Origin: Propioniciclava sinopodophylli | GTDB taxonomy: Bacteria; Actinomycetota; Actinomycetes; Propionibacteriales; Propionibacteriaceae | Length of the DNA stretch: 64,000 nucleotides | Direction: 5' to 3' | NCBI RefSeq assembly: GCF_004324755.1 | Contig: NZ_SDMQ01000003.1 | Coordinates: 1-64,000 of the forward strand | Shown: in pieces, positions 41,887 through 51,052 of the stretch | Layout of the letters: every line of letters begins with the position of its first letter | Numbering within the stretch: position 1 is the first letter of the stretch | Made by a program: the position numbers and the translations under genes | Notes under the pieces: model-generated | The model's input: the letters and a program-made list of their open reading frames with translations, nothing else | Database searches by the model: none | What the model was told of the DNA's origin: nothing

Positions 41887-44800
41887 GTGCGCGTCGTCAT
41901 CGACCTCAACGGCGTTCGTCACGAGGTGGAGGTCGTGCGCACCTCGTCGACGGCCACGTTGGGCGACCTCGTGCTGGAGGCGGCCGGGGTGCCCCTGCGG
42001 CCGGAGAAGACACTGTGGGTCGACCAGTCCCGCCACGTCGCGGGCGACCCGCTGGAGAAGGTGGGTCTGCTCGAGGGCGCCACCATCAGCCCCCACCGCA
42101 TCCCCGACGAGCAGCCGACCCGCGACTGGACGGCGCTGCTCGCCGGCGGGTTCCACGCGGGCACGTCCGCGCGCATCCCGACGAGCCGGCCGCTGCTGGT
42201 GGGCCGCTCCCCCAACGCCGACATCATGCTGGACAGCCCCAGTGCGTCGTGGTCCCACTGCTCGCTCGAGCGCGAGGAGGGCGGCGTCCGCGTCCGCGAC
42301 ACGGGATCGACGAACGGCACGCTCGTCAACGGCCAGCCTGTCGGGCCCGAGGGCGTCCTCGTCACGGGGGACGCCCTCGTCGTGGCCGGCGGCAGCGCCC
42401 TGCACCTGACGCGCGACCTCGGCGAGCATCTCGCCCCGCGGGCGGGCTCGCTGAACAACGCCTCGGCGGCGGGGACCGCACCCTTCAACCGTCCGCCCCG
42501 CCGCGGGCGCCTGCCCGAGCCGACCAGGACCGAACCGCCGACGAAGAAGGACGTCGCCGCGTCCAACCGCTTCAGCGTCATCACGGTGCTGGCCCCCCTC
42601 GTGCTGGCCTCGGCGATGGTGGCCATGATGGGCGATCTCCGCTACGGCGCGATCGCGGCGCTCAGCCCGGTGCTGGCGGTCGGCACGTGGTTGGAGAGCA
42701 AGCAACGTCGCAAGCGCGAGCTCGCAGCAGAAGGGGTGCGCTTCGCCGAGGCCATCGCGGAGTTCACCGGCTCGCTGGAGGCCGGCGCCGACCTCGAGCG
42801 GGCCCGCCGACGCGACGAGGTGCCCGACCCGGCCACCGTCCTGCGCCGGGCCGCCCTGCCCACCACCCGGATGTGGGAGCGCCGCGCGGGCACCGACGGC
42901 TTCCTGGCCCTGCACGCCGGCACGGGCGACGTGCCATGGCAGCCACCCGTCGACCCCCACGCCCTGCAGCGCGCCGGCTCCGAGGTGAAGGCCATCGTCG
43001 CCGACTTCACCGTGCGCGCCGCCGCCGTCGAGGTGGACCTCACCGGCTCGGGCGTCGTCGGCATCGTCGGTGACCGCGAGGGCAGCCTGGCCGTGGCCCG
43101 GAGCCTCGTCCTGCAGGCCGCGACGCACTGCGGCCCCGCCGACCTGACCGTGGTCACCTGCTGCGACCCCGGGCGCGAGGAGGCGTGGTCGTGGGCCGCG
43201 TGGCTGCCCCACACCCGTCTGCTGGGGGACGCCTCGGGCGACCGCTGGATCTCCGCCCAGCGGGAGCGCAGCGAGGGCCTGCTCCGCTCGCTGCGCGACG
43301 GCATCGACCAGCACACCACGCCCGCGGTGCTGCTGGTGCTGGACTCCGACGTCCTCACCGAGGGCCGGGAGGCGCCCGCGCGCACCCTTCTGGGATACGG
43401 GCGACCGACCGGCTCAGGCATCAACCAGAAGCTGCTCACCCAGGTCTCGGGCGTCGTGATCGCATCCTCGGTGGAGCAGCTGCCGGCCGCCTGCACCGTG
43501 GTGATCACCGTGGGGGCGGACGCCAAGGGCACCGTCACGCGCCCCATGGACCGCGAGGTCGTTGACGACGTGACCCTCGCCGGCATCGACGTCGCCACCG
43601 CCACCCGCGCTTCGATGGACCTGGCCCGCTACGACGACCCCGAACTGATCGTGCCAGGCGCCGCGCTGCCCTCCTTGGTGCGGCTGCCACCCCTGCTTGG
43701 CCTGGACTCCATGACCCCCGACGCGATCGGCCGGCTGTGGCAGACCGCACGCGGGGTCTCCACGCCGATCGGTGTGGGCGAGGGCGGCAGCTTCGGCCTC
43801 GACATCGTCCGCGACGGCCCCCACGGCCTGGTCGGCGGCACGACCGGCTCGGGCAAGTCTGAGTTCCTGCGCTCGCTGGTGGCCGGGCTCGCGGCGCGCA
43901 ACTCGCCCGAGAAACTCACGTTCATCCTCATCGACTTCAAGGGCGGCGCCGCGTTCAAGACCTGTGAGCGGCTGCCCCACACCATCGGCACCATTTCGAA
44001 CCTTGACGCCCAACTGGCCGACCGGGCCATCCGCGCGCTGGAGGCGGAGATGGAGTACCGCCAGCGCGTCTTCGCCGCGGCCGGCGAGGGCGTCGACAAC
44101 CTGGACGCCTACCTCGCCACGAACCCTTCCGAGCCGATGCCGCGCCTGCTCCTGGTGATCGACGAGTTCGCGATGCTCGCCAAGGACTACCCCGACGTCC
44201 TGAAGTCGCTGGTCAGCGTCGGCGCGGTGGGCCGCACCCTCGGCGTCCACATGATCCTGGCGACGCAGCGCCCGGCCGGCGTCGTGAACGACGACATCCT
44301 CGCCAACACCAACCTCCGCGTCGCCCTGCGCGTGCAGTCGCGGGAGGACTCCTCGAACGTCATCGGCGTCCCGCACGCGTCGGCTATCAGCCGCGAGCAG
44401 CGGGGCCGCGCGTACGTCAAGCTCGGCCAGGACGAGATCACCCCGGTGCAGACGGCGCTGGTCACCGGCCTGGCCCAGGGCGGCCAGGAGACGGGCCTGG
44501 AGCTGCGGCCGGTCGTGTTCGGGCGTCCCCCGGCGCTGGCCGCTCCCCCTCCGAGCTCGTCGGACGAGACCGACCTCGACCTGCTCATCGACGCCGTGGT
44601 TGCCGCCAACGAGGCCGCCGGGTTCGCCCCGCCGCGCCGCGTGTGGCCCGAGGCCCTCGGCGAGCGCGTCGACCTGGCCGGGTTCCCCGCCAGCCGCGGC
44701 GAGGTGCCGGTGCCTGTCGCCGGCGGCGTCCGTGGGTCGCGGGTGTGGTTCGGCCTGGCCGATGAACCCGACCGCCAGCGGCAGATCCCCGCCGGCTGGG

Positions 44801-46146
44801 ACCTGGCGCGCGGCAATCTGCTGCTGGCCGGCATCCCTGGCAGCGGCACCTCCACGACGCTGTCCACGATCGCGCTGACGATGGCGCGGGCCTGGGCACC
44901 CGAGGACCTGGACCTGTTCGTGCTGGACATGGGCTCGCGCGACCTCGAACCCCTGGGCGCCCTGCCGCACACCGTCTCCTACGTCGGGCCCGGCTCCGGC
45001 GCCCGCGAGCGCCAGGTGCGCCTGTTCAGCCACATCCGGGCTGAACTGGAACGCCGGCGCGGCGTGCCGGGGCCGCACCGCAGGACCGTGCTCTTGCTGG
45101 ACGGCCTGGCCGCCCTGCGCGACGAGTACCAGGACTACGAGGGCCAGGCCGTCCTCGACAGCTTCTACCGCGTGTACGCCGAGGGCCACGAGGTGAACCT
45201 GTGGGTGGCCGTGGCCACCACGCGCCCCAAGGCCGTGCCGTCGGCGATGGACGAGGTCACCACCCAGAAGTGGATGTTCCGCCTCGCCGACCTCTACGAC
45301 TACGGCACCGCGGGTCTCAAGCCGAAGGACGCCCCCGCCCACGTCGCTGGCCGCACCGTCGGCGCGGAGACCCGCCTGCAGACCCACGTCGCCACCCCGG
45401 GCTGCTCGCTCGAGGACGCGGTGGCGTTGGTGCGTCGCGCGTGGCCGGACGCCCGCCCGAAGGTCAGCGTGGTGCGCTCACTGCCCGACCGCGTCGGCAC
45501 CGACGAACTCGAGCCCGGCTCGGTCACAGGCGAGCCGTGGCGCATCCCGATGGGGCTGAGCGGTGCCGACATGCAGACCGCGTTCCTGGAGCTGTACGAG
45601 GGCGAGCACGCGCTCGTCGCCGGCCCGGCCCGCTCGGGCAAGTCGACCGTGCTGCTCGGTCTCGCCGAGACCCTGCGTCGCGCCCGGACGCCCGACGGGC
45701 GTCCCCCCTTGGTCTACGGCCTGTGCCAGCGCCGCTCGCCGCTGGGTCGGGCCGACCTCGACCGGGTGGCGGTCGGCCCCGACGAGGTCGCCGCGCTCGT
45801 GGCGTCGGTGCGCATGGCCCGCGGGCCCGTGGTCCTGCTGGTGGACGACGCCGAGCAGTTCGACGACTCCGACGCCTCCCTCTCAGGGTTGCTGGGGGCG
45901 GGCCTGCCCACCCTCCACATCGTCGCCGCGGGGCGCTCGGACGACCTGAAGTCGCTGTACTCGCACTGGACCAAGACCCTGCGCAAGGCGCGCGCGGGGG
46001 TCCTGCTGCAACCGAACGTGGACTACGACGGCGACCTGCTCGGCGTGGTCCTGCCTCGGAAGTCGCTGGTGCCGCTCACCGTGGCGCGCGGTTACCTGTG
46101 CCAGTCGGGCACCTCACAGCTGGTGCAGACCGCCGGGCCCGCCTGA
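41887..46146 (+). CDS. FHA-domain, three-ATPase FtsK/SpoIIIE protein, EssC/EccC-like
   Basis: 1419 residues: an N-terminal small domain (1-90), an FHA domain (about 100-165, Gly106-Arg107, STNGTLVNG; the SRxH Arg is Trp), two membrane helices (about 230-270) and three FtsK-type ATPase modules. Walker A1 is GGTTGSGKS with Lys657 and Walker B Asp759/Glu760. Walker A2 has Thr988 in place of Lys (GIPGSGTS). Walker A3 is intact at Lys1252. This is the plan of type VII secretion motors. No WXG100, EccB, EccD or mycosin gene is nearby. The GTG at 41887 follows AAGGAG; an upstream ATG at 41836 is less likely. Confidence 0.82.
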   Translation: MRVVIDLNGVRHEVEVVRTSSTATLGDLVLEAAGVPLRPEKTLWVDQSRHVAGDPLEKVGLLEGATISPHRIPDEQPTRDWTALLAGGFHAGTSARIPTSRPLLVGRSPNADIMLDSPSASWSHCSLEREEGGVRVRDTGSTNGTLVNGQPVGPEGVLVTGDALVVAGGSALHLTRDLGEHLAPRAGSLNNASAAGTAPFNRPPRRGRLPEPTRTEPPTKKDVAASNRFSVITVLAPLVLASAMVAMMGDLRYGAIAALSPVLAVGTWLESKQRRKRELAAEGVRFAEAIAEFTGSLEAGADLERARRRDEVPDPATVLRRAALPTTRMWERRAGTDGFLALHAGTGDVPWQPPVDPHALQRAGSEVKAIVADFTVRAAAVEVDLTGSGVVGIVGDREGSLAVARSLVLQAATHCGPADLTVVTCCDPGREEAWSWAAWLPHTRLLGDASGDRWISAQRERSEGLLRSLRDGIDQHTTPAVLLVLDSDVLTEGREAPARTLLGYGRPTGSGINQKLLTQVSGVVIASSVEQLPAACTVVITVGADAKGTVTRPMDREVVDDVTLAGIDVATATRASMDLARYDDPELIVPGAALPSLVRLPPLLGLDSMTPDAIGRLWQTARGVSTPIGVGEGGSFGLDIVRDGPHGLVGGTTGSGKSEFLRSLVAGLAARNSPEKLTFILIDFKGGAAFKTCERLPHTIGTISNLDAQLADRAIRALEAEMEYRQRVFAAAGEGVDNLDAYLATNPSEPMPRLLLVIDEFAMLAKDYPDVLKSLVSVGAVGRTLGVHMILATQRPAGVVNDDILANTNLRVALRVQSREDSSNVIGVPHASAISREQRGRAYVKLGQDEITPVQTALVTGLAQGGQETGLELRPVVFGRPPALAAPPPSSSDETDLDLLIDAVVAANEAAGFAPPRRVWPEALGERVDLAGFPASRGEVPVPVAGGVRGSRVWFGLADEPDRQRQIPAGWDLARGNLLLAGIPGSGTSTTLSTIALTMARAWAPEDLDLFVLDMGSRDLEPLGALPHTVSYVGPGSGARERQVRLFSHIRAELERRRGVPGPHRRTVLLLDGLAALRDEYQDYEGQAVLDSFYRVYAEGHEVNLWVAVATTRPKAVPSAMDEVTTQKWMFRLADLYDYGTAGLKPKDAPAHVAGRTVGAETRLQTHVATPGCSLEDAVALVRRAWPDARPKVSVVRSLPDRVGTDELEPGSVTGEPWRIPMGLSGADMQTAFLELYEGEHALVAGPARSGKSTVLLGLAETLRRARTPDGRPPLVYGLCQRRSPLGRADLDRVAVGPDEVAALVASVRMARGPVVLLVDDAEQFDDSDASLSGLLGAGLPTLHIVAAGRSDDLKSLYSHWTKTLRKARAGVLLQPNVDYDGDLLGVVLPRKSLVPLTVARGYLCQSGTSQLVQTAGPA

Positions 46147-46147
46147 G

Positions 46148-46741
46148 TCAGCGCGGGCGCTTCTCGCAGGCGATGCCATCGCCATCGCGATCGAGGTGGC
46201 TGGCGTAGCCGGGGTCACCCTGGCGCAGCGGCGCGGCCCCCGCGTTCCAGGCTGCGGTGCAGTTCTTGTAGTACACACTCTTCGCCGGTGCCTTGGTCGC
46301 CGGGGCCTGCGTGGCGGGTGCCTTGGTGGCCGGGGCCCTGGTCGCGGGTGCCTTGGTCGCGGCCTTGGCCGCATCGGCGTTCACGAAGCCTGCGATCTGC
46401 GTGGGCGCGGGGGTGGGCTCCGGCGCCGCGGTGGGCGCGGGGCTGGGGGTCGGGCTCGGGACCGGCGTGGCCCTCGGAGTCGGCGTTGGCGTCGGGGTCG
46501 GGGTTGGCGTCGGGGCCGGGGCGGTGACGGTGATGGTCACCGTCGGGGCGGGCGCGGGCGCCACCGTGGTCGGGGCCGGGGCCATCGCTGTGCCCACGAC
46601 CATCGCGACGAAAAAGCCGGCGGCCACTTGGGCGGCGCGCTTGCGGTCCCCGATGTGGGCCCAGGCGACGTGCCCCCGGAGCAAGCCCCACAGGGCGACG
46701 ACGAGGGCTCCGAAGCCCAACAGAATCAGGACTGTGCTCAT
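46148..46741 (-). CDS. Excalibur-domain protein with two helices and Pro/Thr repeats
   Basis: 197 residues: helices about 2-22 and 35-55, a long low-complexity stretch of PTPTP units and APATK/APATR repeats, then a C-terminal excalibur domain (YYKNCTAAW and HLDRDGDGIACE) with the DxDxDG calcium loop and a disulfide pair. It is probably an envelope-exposed calcium-binding protein. The ATG at 46741 fits the first helix. It converges with the FHA/ATPase gene, one base apart. Confidence 0.8.
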   Translation of the reverse strand: MSTVLILLGFGALVVALWGLLRGHVAWAHIGDRKRAAQVAAGFFVAMVVGTAMAPAPTTVAPAPAPTVTITVTAPAPTPTPTPTPTPTPRATPVPSPTPSPAPTAAPEPTPAPTQIAGFVNADAAKAATKAPATRAPATKAPATQAPATKAPAKSVYYKNCTAAWNAGAAPLRQGDPGYASHLDRDGDGIACEKRPR

Positions 46742-46961
46742 GGCGATCAAACTCCGACGTGACGCGAGCGCCAAAACCTGTGGGCGCAACTACCGTCACA
46801 GTAGGTAGCCCCCTCCTGGAGCGCGAAATCGGATTGGCCGGCGACGTAGCGCCATGTGGACCACACGCCCCCGGCGCGCTGGGGTATCTCCCCTTGTCAG
46901 CCGCTCTGGTTCGCGGCCGGATCGCCGGACCTGTGGTCCAGATGGCGCTACGATCCCGGAC

Positions 46962-47960
46962 ATGGCCCGCCTACGCCGCGTCAGCCCCCGGAAGCCCGGG
47001 CACACCCGCCGTCGCCGCGGGAAGGGCTTCAGCTACACCGGCGCGGACGGCGCCGCGCTACCGCCCGACGAGGTCGAACGCATCCGGTCGCTGGCGATCC
47101 CGCCCGCCTGGACGGACGTCTGGATCTGCCCCGTACCGAACGGGCACCTCCAGGCCACCGGGACGGACGCCGCGGGCCGGCGCCAGTACCTCTACCATCC
47201 CGACTGGCGCTCGAAGCGCGACCGCTCCAAGTTCGACCGCGTGACCGAGGCGGCCACGATGCTGCCGCAGGCACGCAAGCGCATCGCCTCGGACCTTGCG
47301 CTGGACGGCATGCCGCTGGAGCGAGCGTGCGCGGCGGCGGTCCGACTGCTCGACGTCGGCTACTTCCGCATCGGCAACGACGCCTACACCGACGCGAACG
47401 GATCGTTCGGGCTCACGACGCTCGAGCGCCAGCACGTCCGCCGGCGCGGGGACGCGCTCGTGTTCTCGTTCGTCGGCAAGTCGGGCATCTCGCACTCCAT
47501 CGCGGTGGAGGACGCCCCCGCCGTGGCCGCCCTCGACATCATGCGGCGCCGCACCGGCGACAGCGCCCGCCTGCTGGCCTGGAAGGACAGCCGCACGTGG
47601 CGTGACCTAGGGGCCTCCGACGTGAACGCCTACCTCGCCGACCTGTTCGGTGGCTCTCTCACCGCGAAGGACTTCCGCACCTGGCACGCCACCGTGATCG
47701 CCGCCGAGTCGCTCGCGCTCACCGAGGGGAAGGGCGAAACCAAGATGTCCCGGAAGCGCGCCGTGAAGCAGGCCACCCTCGAGGTCGCCGGCTACCTGGG
47801 CAACACCCCGACCATCGCGCGGGCGTCCTACATCGACCCACGCGTGCTGGACGCCTACGAGTCCGGCTCGACGATCGGGGATGCGGCCACCAAGCGCTAC
47901 GGAAGCGCCCAGGCCCGCCAGTCGGGCCTCGAGAAAGCCGTCCTGGACCTGTTGGGCTGA
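46962..47960 (+). CDS. DNA topoisomerase IB
   Basis: 332 residues, bacterial/poxvirus-type TopIB. Conserved RIGNDAYTDANGSFGLTTL and KDFRTWHAT are present, and the catalytic Tyr lies in ARASYIDPRV. It relaxes supercoils through a 3'-phosphotyrosine intermediate. ATG at 46962. Monocistronic, followed by tRNA-Leu on the other strand. Confidence 0.92.
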   Translation: MARLRRVSPRKPGHTRRRRGKGFSYTGADGAALPPDEVERIRSLAIPPAWTDVWICPVPNGHLQATGTDAAGRRQYLYHPDWRSKRDRSKFDRVTEAATMLPQARKRIASDLALDGMPLERACAAAVRLLDVGYFRIGNDAYTDANGSFGLTTLERQHVRRRGDALVFSFVGKSGISHSIAVEDAPAVAALDIMRRRTGDSARLLAWKDSRTWRDLGASDVNAYLADLFGGSLTAKDFRTWHATVIAAESLALTEGKGETKMSRKRAVKQATLEVAGYLGNTPTIARASYIDPRVLDAYESGSTIGDAATKRYGSAQARQSGLEKAVLDLLG

Positions 47961-47961
47961 G

Positions 47962-48042
47962 TGCCGGGGAAGGGAGTCGAACCCTCACACCTCTCGGTAC
48001 TGGTACCTAAAACCAGCGTGTCTGCCATTCCACCACCCCGGC
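47962..48042 (-). tRNA. tRNA-Leu (anticodon TAG)
   Basis: Acceptor GCCGGGG/CCCCGGC, anticodon stem CTGGT/ACCAG with loop TTTAGGT, a long variable arm, and T loop TTCGACT. CCA is not encoded. Confidence 0.93.
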
Positions 48043-48059
48043 GAGCGGGCCCAGTCTAG

Positions 48060-48222
48060 GGCCCGTCAGCGGCGGGAGTGCGAGCCAGTGCCCACGGCGT
48101 CCCACCGGTGACGATGTCGGGGTTCGACGTACCCAGCACCGCCGTGGACATCCCGGGCGCGAACGCGCTGAGCCGTAGCGCGCACTCCCCAGGTGCAGCA
48201 CGTCGATGTGGTCGGTGCGCAT
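48060..48222 (-). pseudogene. Remnant of an aldo/keto reductase gene
   Basis: From an ATG at 48222 the first frame reads RTDHIDVLHLG, which matches the RxDHIDxxQLH motif of aldo/keto reductases. After a frame change the sequence reads ALRLSAFAPGMSTAVLGTSN, matching the C-terminal GTSN motif of the same family. The middle of the gene is missing. The two pieces together cover about 54 codons. It looks like a deleted gene. Confidence 0.45.
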
Positions 48223-48231
48223 CCGGTCTCC

Positions 48232-48936
48232 CTAGCCCGCGAGGTGCTTGAGCGCCTCGCGCCGGGTCAGGCCCGAGAGCAGGTCGCCGCGCTCAGCCAC
48301 GAAGGCGAGCACCCAAGCGGGGTCGGTGCGCGCGTACTGGCGCAGCGCCCACCCGATCGCCTTGCGGATGAAGAACTCCGACCCGAAGGGCGTGCCTGCC
48401 ACGTTGGCGTCGATCACGGCCGTGAGCAGGTCGGTGTCCGTGTCAGCCTTGCCGCGCAGCTGGCTGATGATCGCCGAGCGCCGCAGCCACAAGTCGTCCG
48501 CGGTCGACCAGCGCAGCACGACGGGGCGCACGGCGTCCGGGTCGGCGCGCAGGGCGTCGTCGACGAGGCCCGTGACGGCGTCCACGAGGTCCCACCAGGC
48601 GCCGGTGGTGATGAGGTGGGCCCACAGGTCGAGGGCGTCGGCATCGCGGTACCGCCTGTACAGGCGGTGGGCGGCGACCTCGATGGCGGCGTAGCGTTCC
48701 TCACGAAAGGACGCCTCGTCGTACAGCGTCCGGACGGCCTCCTCCCAGGCGGCGCGGTCGGGCAGCGGGTGCGCGGCGACCAGCGGTCGGACGAGGCGGC
48801 GCAGGGCGTCCGACTTCACCCCGTGGAACGGCATCGCCGACTTCATGTAGCGCTGCATCGGCTCGGCGCTCGCCGGGCAGGCGGCGGACGCCAGCGCCGA
48901 ACGGATGGCCGCGACCAGCGACGTGACCTCGCTCAC
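48232..48936 (-). CDS. DNA alkylation repair protein, AlkD-like
   Basis: 234 residues of HEAT-like helical repeats, with MKSAMPFHGVK near residue 31, DDLWLRRSAIISQL and FFIRKAIGWALRQYA, as in AlkD glycosylases for 3-methyladenine and 7-methylguanine. The GTG at 48936 overlaps the pentapeptide gene's stop. Last gene of a DNA-damage-related operon with dinB. Confidence 0.85.
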   Translation of the reverse strand: MSEVTSLVAAIRSALASAACPASAEPMQRYMKSAMPFHGVKSDALRRLVRPLVAAHPLPDRAAWEEAVRTLYDEASFREERYAAIEVAAHRLYRRYRDADALDLWAHLITTGAWWDLVDAVTGLVDDALRADPDAVRPVVLRWSTADDLWLRRSAIISQLRGKADTDTDLLTAVIDANVAGTPFGSEFFIRKAIGWALRQYARTDPAWVLAFVAERGDLLSGLTRREALKHLAG

Positions 48937-49598
48937 GGCTCCCCCACCACCCGCAGCCCGAGCGCCTCGGCGAGCGCCGGCGCCCACCACGCCACCTGCT
49001 CGGGCGTGACGAGCGCGCCCCGGAGCGACCCGAGGTCCACGAACCGCTCGACCGTGGCGCCGCGCAGGTCGAGGTGCTCGCTGCGCAGCTCGCCCGCCTC
49101 GAGTGTGCCGACCTGGGTGCCCTCCAGCCGCACGCGGGTCAGGCGGGCGCCGGTGAGGTCGAGCTCGCCGACGTGGCAGTCGGTGAGCAGCAGGTCGTCC
49201 ACCTCGGCGCCGCGCAGCGACAGCAGGTCGACCTTGCAGCCGGTGAGCATGACCGACCGCCAGCGGGCGCCCTGGGCGTCCAGCACGCCGAACCTGCCGG
49301 AGACCTGGGCGTCCTGCCAGTCGCCGCGCCCGGCCCGCAGCGACGTGAACCGGACGCCCGAGAGGAGCACCTCGCGCAGGCGCGCGCCGGTCAGGTCGAG
49401 GTCGTCGCCGGTCACCGCGTCGAGGGCCACCTCGACGAGTTCGGCTCCGGCGAGGTTGGCCGGCGGCAGGTCGAGGCCGGCGAGCCGGGTCGACTCCAGC
49501 AGGACGCCGGCGTCCAGGTCGTCGGGGTGGGCCTCGGCGAGCCCGGTGAGCTGCACCGGCGCGACCCGCGGCGTGCTGGGGGTGCGTCGTCGTCGCAT
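48933..49598 (-). CDS. Pentapeptide-repeat protein
   Basis: 221 residues with irregular A(D/N)LxX-like repeats (ANLAGAEL, LDLTGARL, SLRGAEV) forming a right-handed quadrilateral helix. Such proteins can mimic DNA or act as scaffolds; no specific role is readable. Overlaps dinB and the AlkD gene by four bases each. Confidence 0.75.
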   Translation of the reverse strand: MRRRRTPSTPRVAPVQLTGLAEAHPDDLDAGVLLESTRLAGLDLPPANLAGAELVEVALDAVTGDDLDLTGARLREVLLSGVRFTSLRAGRGDWQDAQVSGRFGVLDAQGARWRSVMLTGCKVDLLSLRGAEVDDLLLTDCHVGELDLTGARLTRVRLEGTQVGTLEAGELRSEHLDLRGATVERFVDLGSLRGALVTPEQVAWWAPALAEALGLRVVGEP

Positions 49599-50947
49599 CA
49601 GGCCTCCGTGAGGTGCAGGGCGGGGTCGTCGGTGCTGAAGGTACGGACGGGTCCGGGGACGGTGTCGGCGGTCTCGAACCGGACGGTGACCCGCCCGAGC
49701 CCCGAGCCCCACACCCAGCCGGCCCCGTGCTCGTCGTGGTGGACGTCGACCCCGGGCAGGAAGCCGGGGCGCCAGCGCGGCCGGATCGTGGGGTCGGCGT
49801 CCCGGGTGGGCGTCGGGTTGGCGGTGTCGGGAATCTCGGTGCCGGTGACCGACTGGACGACCGCACCCGCGGCGTCCGGCTCGAAGAGTTCCTCCTGGGC
49901 GGCCTCGGTGAAGTTCGCCACGCCCACCCCGAGCAGCCGGAAGCCCGTCTCGATGGGCACGCCGTCGAGCAGGCCGCGGGCCACGCGGATGATGACCTCG
50001 GGACGGTCCGTGGCCCCGTTCAGCGTCAGCGACCGGGACAGGATGGTGAAGTCCGGCCTCTTGGCCTTCAGCGTGACCGTGCGCGCGAACAGGCCACTGC
50101 GGGCGAGCCGCTCGGCCACGATGCGCGCGTCGCGGTCGATCACGGCGTCCAGCTCGGCGCGGTCGGTGATGTCGGTCTCGAAGGTGTCCTCGACGGAGAT
50201 GGACTTCGCCTCGCGCTCGGCCACCACCGGCCGCTCGTCGCGCGCGAACGCCAGCGCGTGCACCCACTCCCCGGACGCCCGGCCCAGCTCACGGACGAGC
50301 TCGCCGTGGCTGAGCCCGCGGATGTCGGCGACCGTCCGCACGCCCAGGCGGGCGAGGCGCTCCATCGTGGCCGGCCCCACGCCGGGGATGGCGCGCGCGG
50401 GCAGGTCGGCGATGGTGTCGGCCTCGGTGCCCGGCTCCACGACCCGGACGCCGTCGGGCTTGGCCAGCTCGCTGGCCACCTTGGCGATGAACTTGCTCGA
50501 CCCGATACCCACCGACGCGGTCAGCCCACCGGTCCGCTCGTGGACGCGGGCGCGCAGCCCGTCGGCGAGGGCGCGCACGGCGTCCGGGGAGAAGTCGGTG
50601 GTGGGCCCGGCGGCCAGGTCGACGAAGGCCTCGTCCAGGCTGAGCGGCTCCACCAGCGGGGAGAGCTCGTGCAGGAGCCCCATCACGATCGCCGAGCTGG
50701 CTCGGTAGGCGCGGAACCGGCCGGCGAGGAAGGCGGCGTTGGGGCACAGCCGGCGCGCCTCGTGCGTGGGCATCGCCGAGTGCACGCCGAACACCCGCGC
50801 CTCGTACGACGCCGTGGACACCACGCCGCGGGGGCCCACCCCGCCCACGACGACGGGCTTACCGCGCAGTGAGGGCTTGTCGCGCTGCTCGACCGCCGCG
50901 AAGAACGCGTCCAGGTCGAGGTGCAGGATGGAGGCTGCCGAGCGCAC
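49598..50947 (-). CDS. dinB: DNA polymerase IV
   Basis: 449 residues, Y-family polymerase. Palm carboxylates in [13 protein letters not shown] and SLDEAFVD; helix-hairpin-helix region [17 protein letters not shown]; little-finger domain up to about residue 350; a longer C-terminal tail (about 100 residues) than E. coli Pol IV. Translesion synthesis. No SOS box was identified upstream. Confidence 0.92.
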   Translation of the reverse strand: MRSAASILHLDLDAFFAAVEQRDKPSLRGKPVVVGGVGPRGVVSTASYEARVFGVHSAMPTHEARRLCPNAAFLAGRFRAYRASSAIVMGLLHELSPLVEPLSLDEAFVDLAAGPTTDFSPDAVRALADGLRARVHERTGGLTASVGIGSSKFIAKVASELAKPDGVRVVEPGTEADTIADLPARAIPGVGPATMERLARLGVRTVADIRGLSHGELVRELGRASGEWVHALAFARDERPVVAEREAKSISVEDTFETDITDRAELDAVIDRDARIVAERLARSGLFARTVTLKAKRPDFTILSRSLTLNGATDRPEVIIRVARGLLDGVPIETGFRLLGVGVANFTEAAQEELFEPDAAGAVVQSVTGTEIPDTANPTPTRDADPTIRPRWRPGFLPGVDVHHDEHGAGWVWGSGLGRVTVRFETADTVPGPVRTFSTDDPALHLTEA

Positions 50948-50969
50948 CCGCCCAGCCTAGGCGTCCGCC

Positions 50970-51046
50970 GCTAGCGCCGCTGCACGCCGATGGTGTCGCG
51001 GCCCTCGACGATCCAGTCGCCGGTCAACAGGTCGTCGCCGCCCTGA
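50970..51046 (-). pseudogene. Remnant of a VCBS/FG-GAP-like repeat protein
   Basis: The minus strand reads GDDLLTGDWIVEGRDTIGVQ and then RR and TAG, a match to the repeat unit (GDWDGNGTDTLSVRR) of the deacetylase at 28314. Nothing upstream continues it. It is probably the surviving C-terminal end of a deleted gene. Confidence 0.35.
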
Positions 51047-51052
51047 TGCCTA

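Noticed and set aside
43414-45387. A 657-codon minus-strand open frame
   Set aside because: Antisense to the FHA/three-ATPase gene, with low-complexity composition and no recognisable motif.
46300-46560. Possible CRISPR or tandem repeat array
   Set aside because: The periodicity comes from Pro/Thr and Ala/Pro/Thr/Lys codons in the excalibur protein; there are no spacers.
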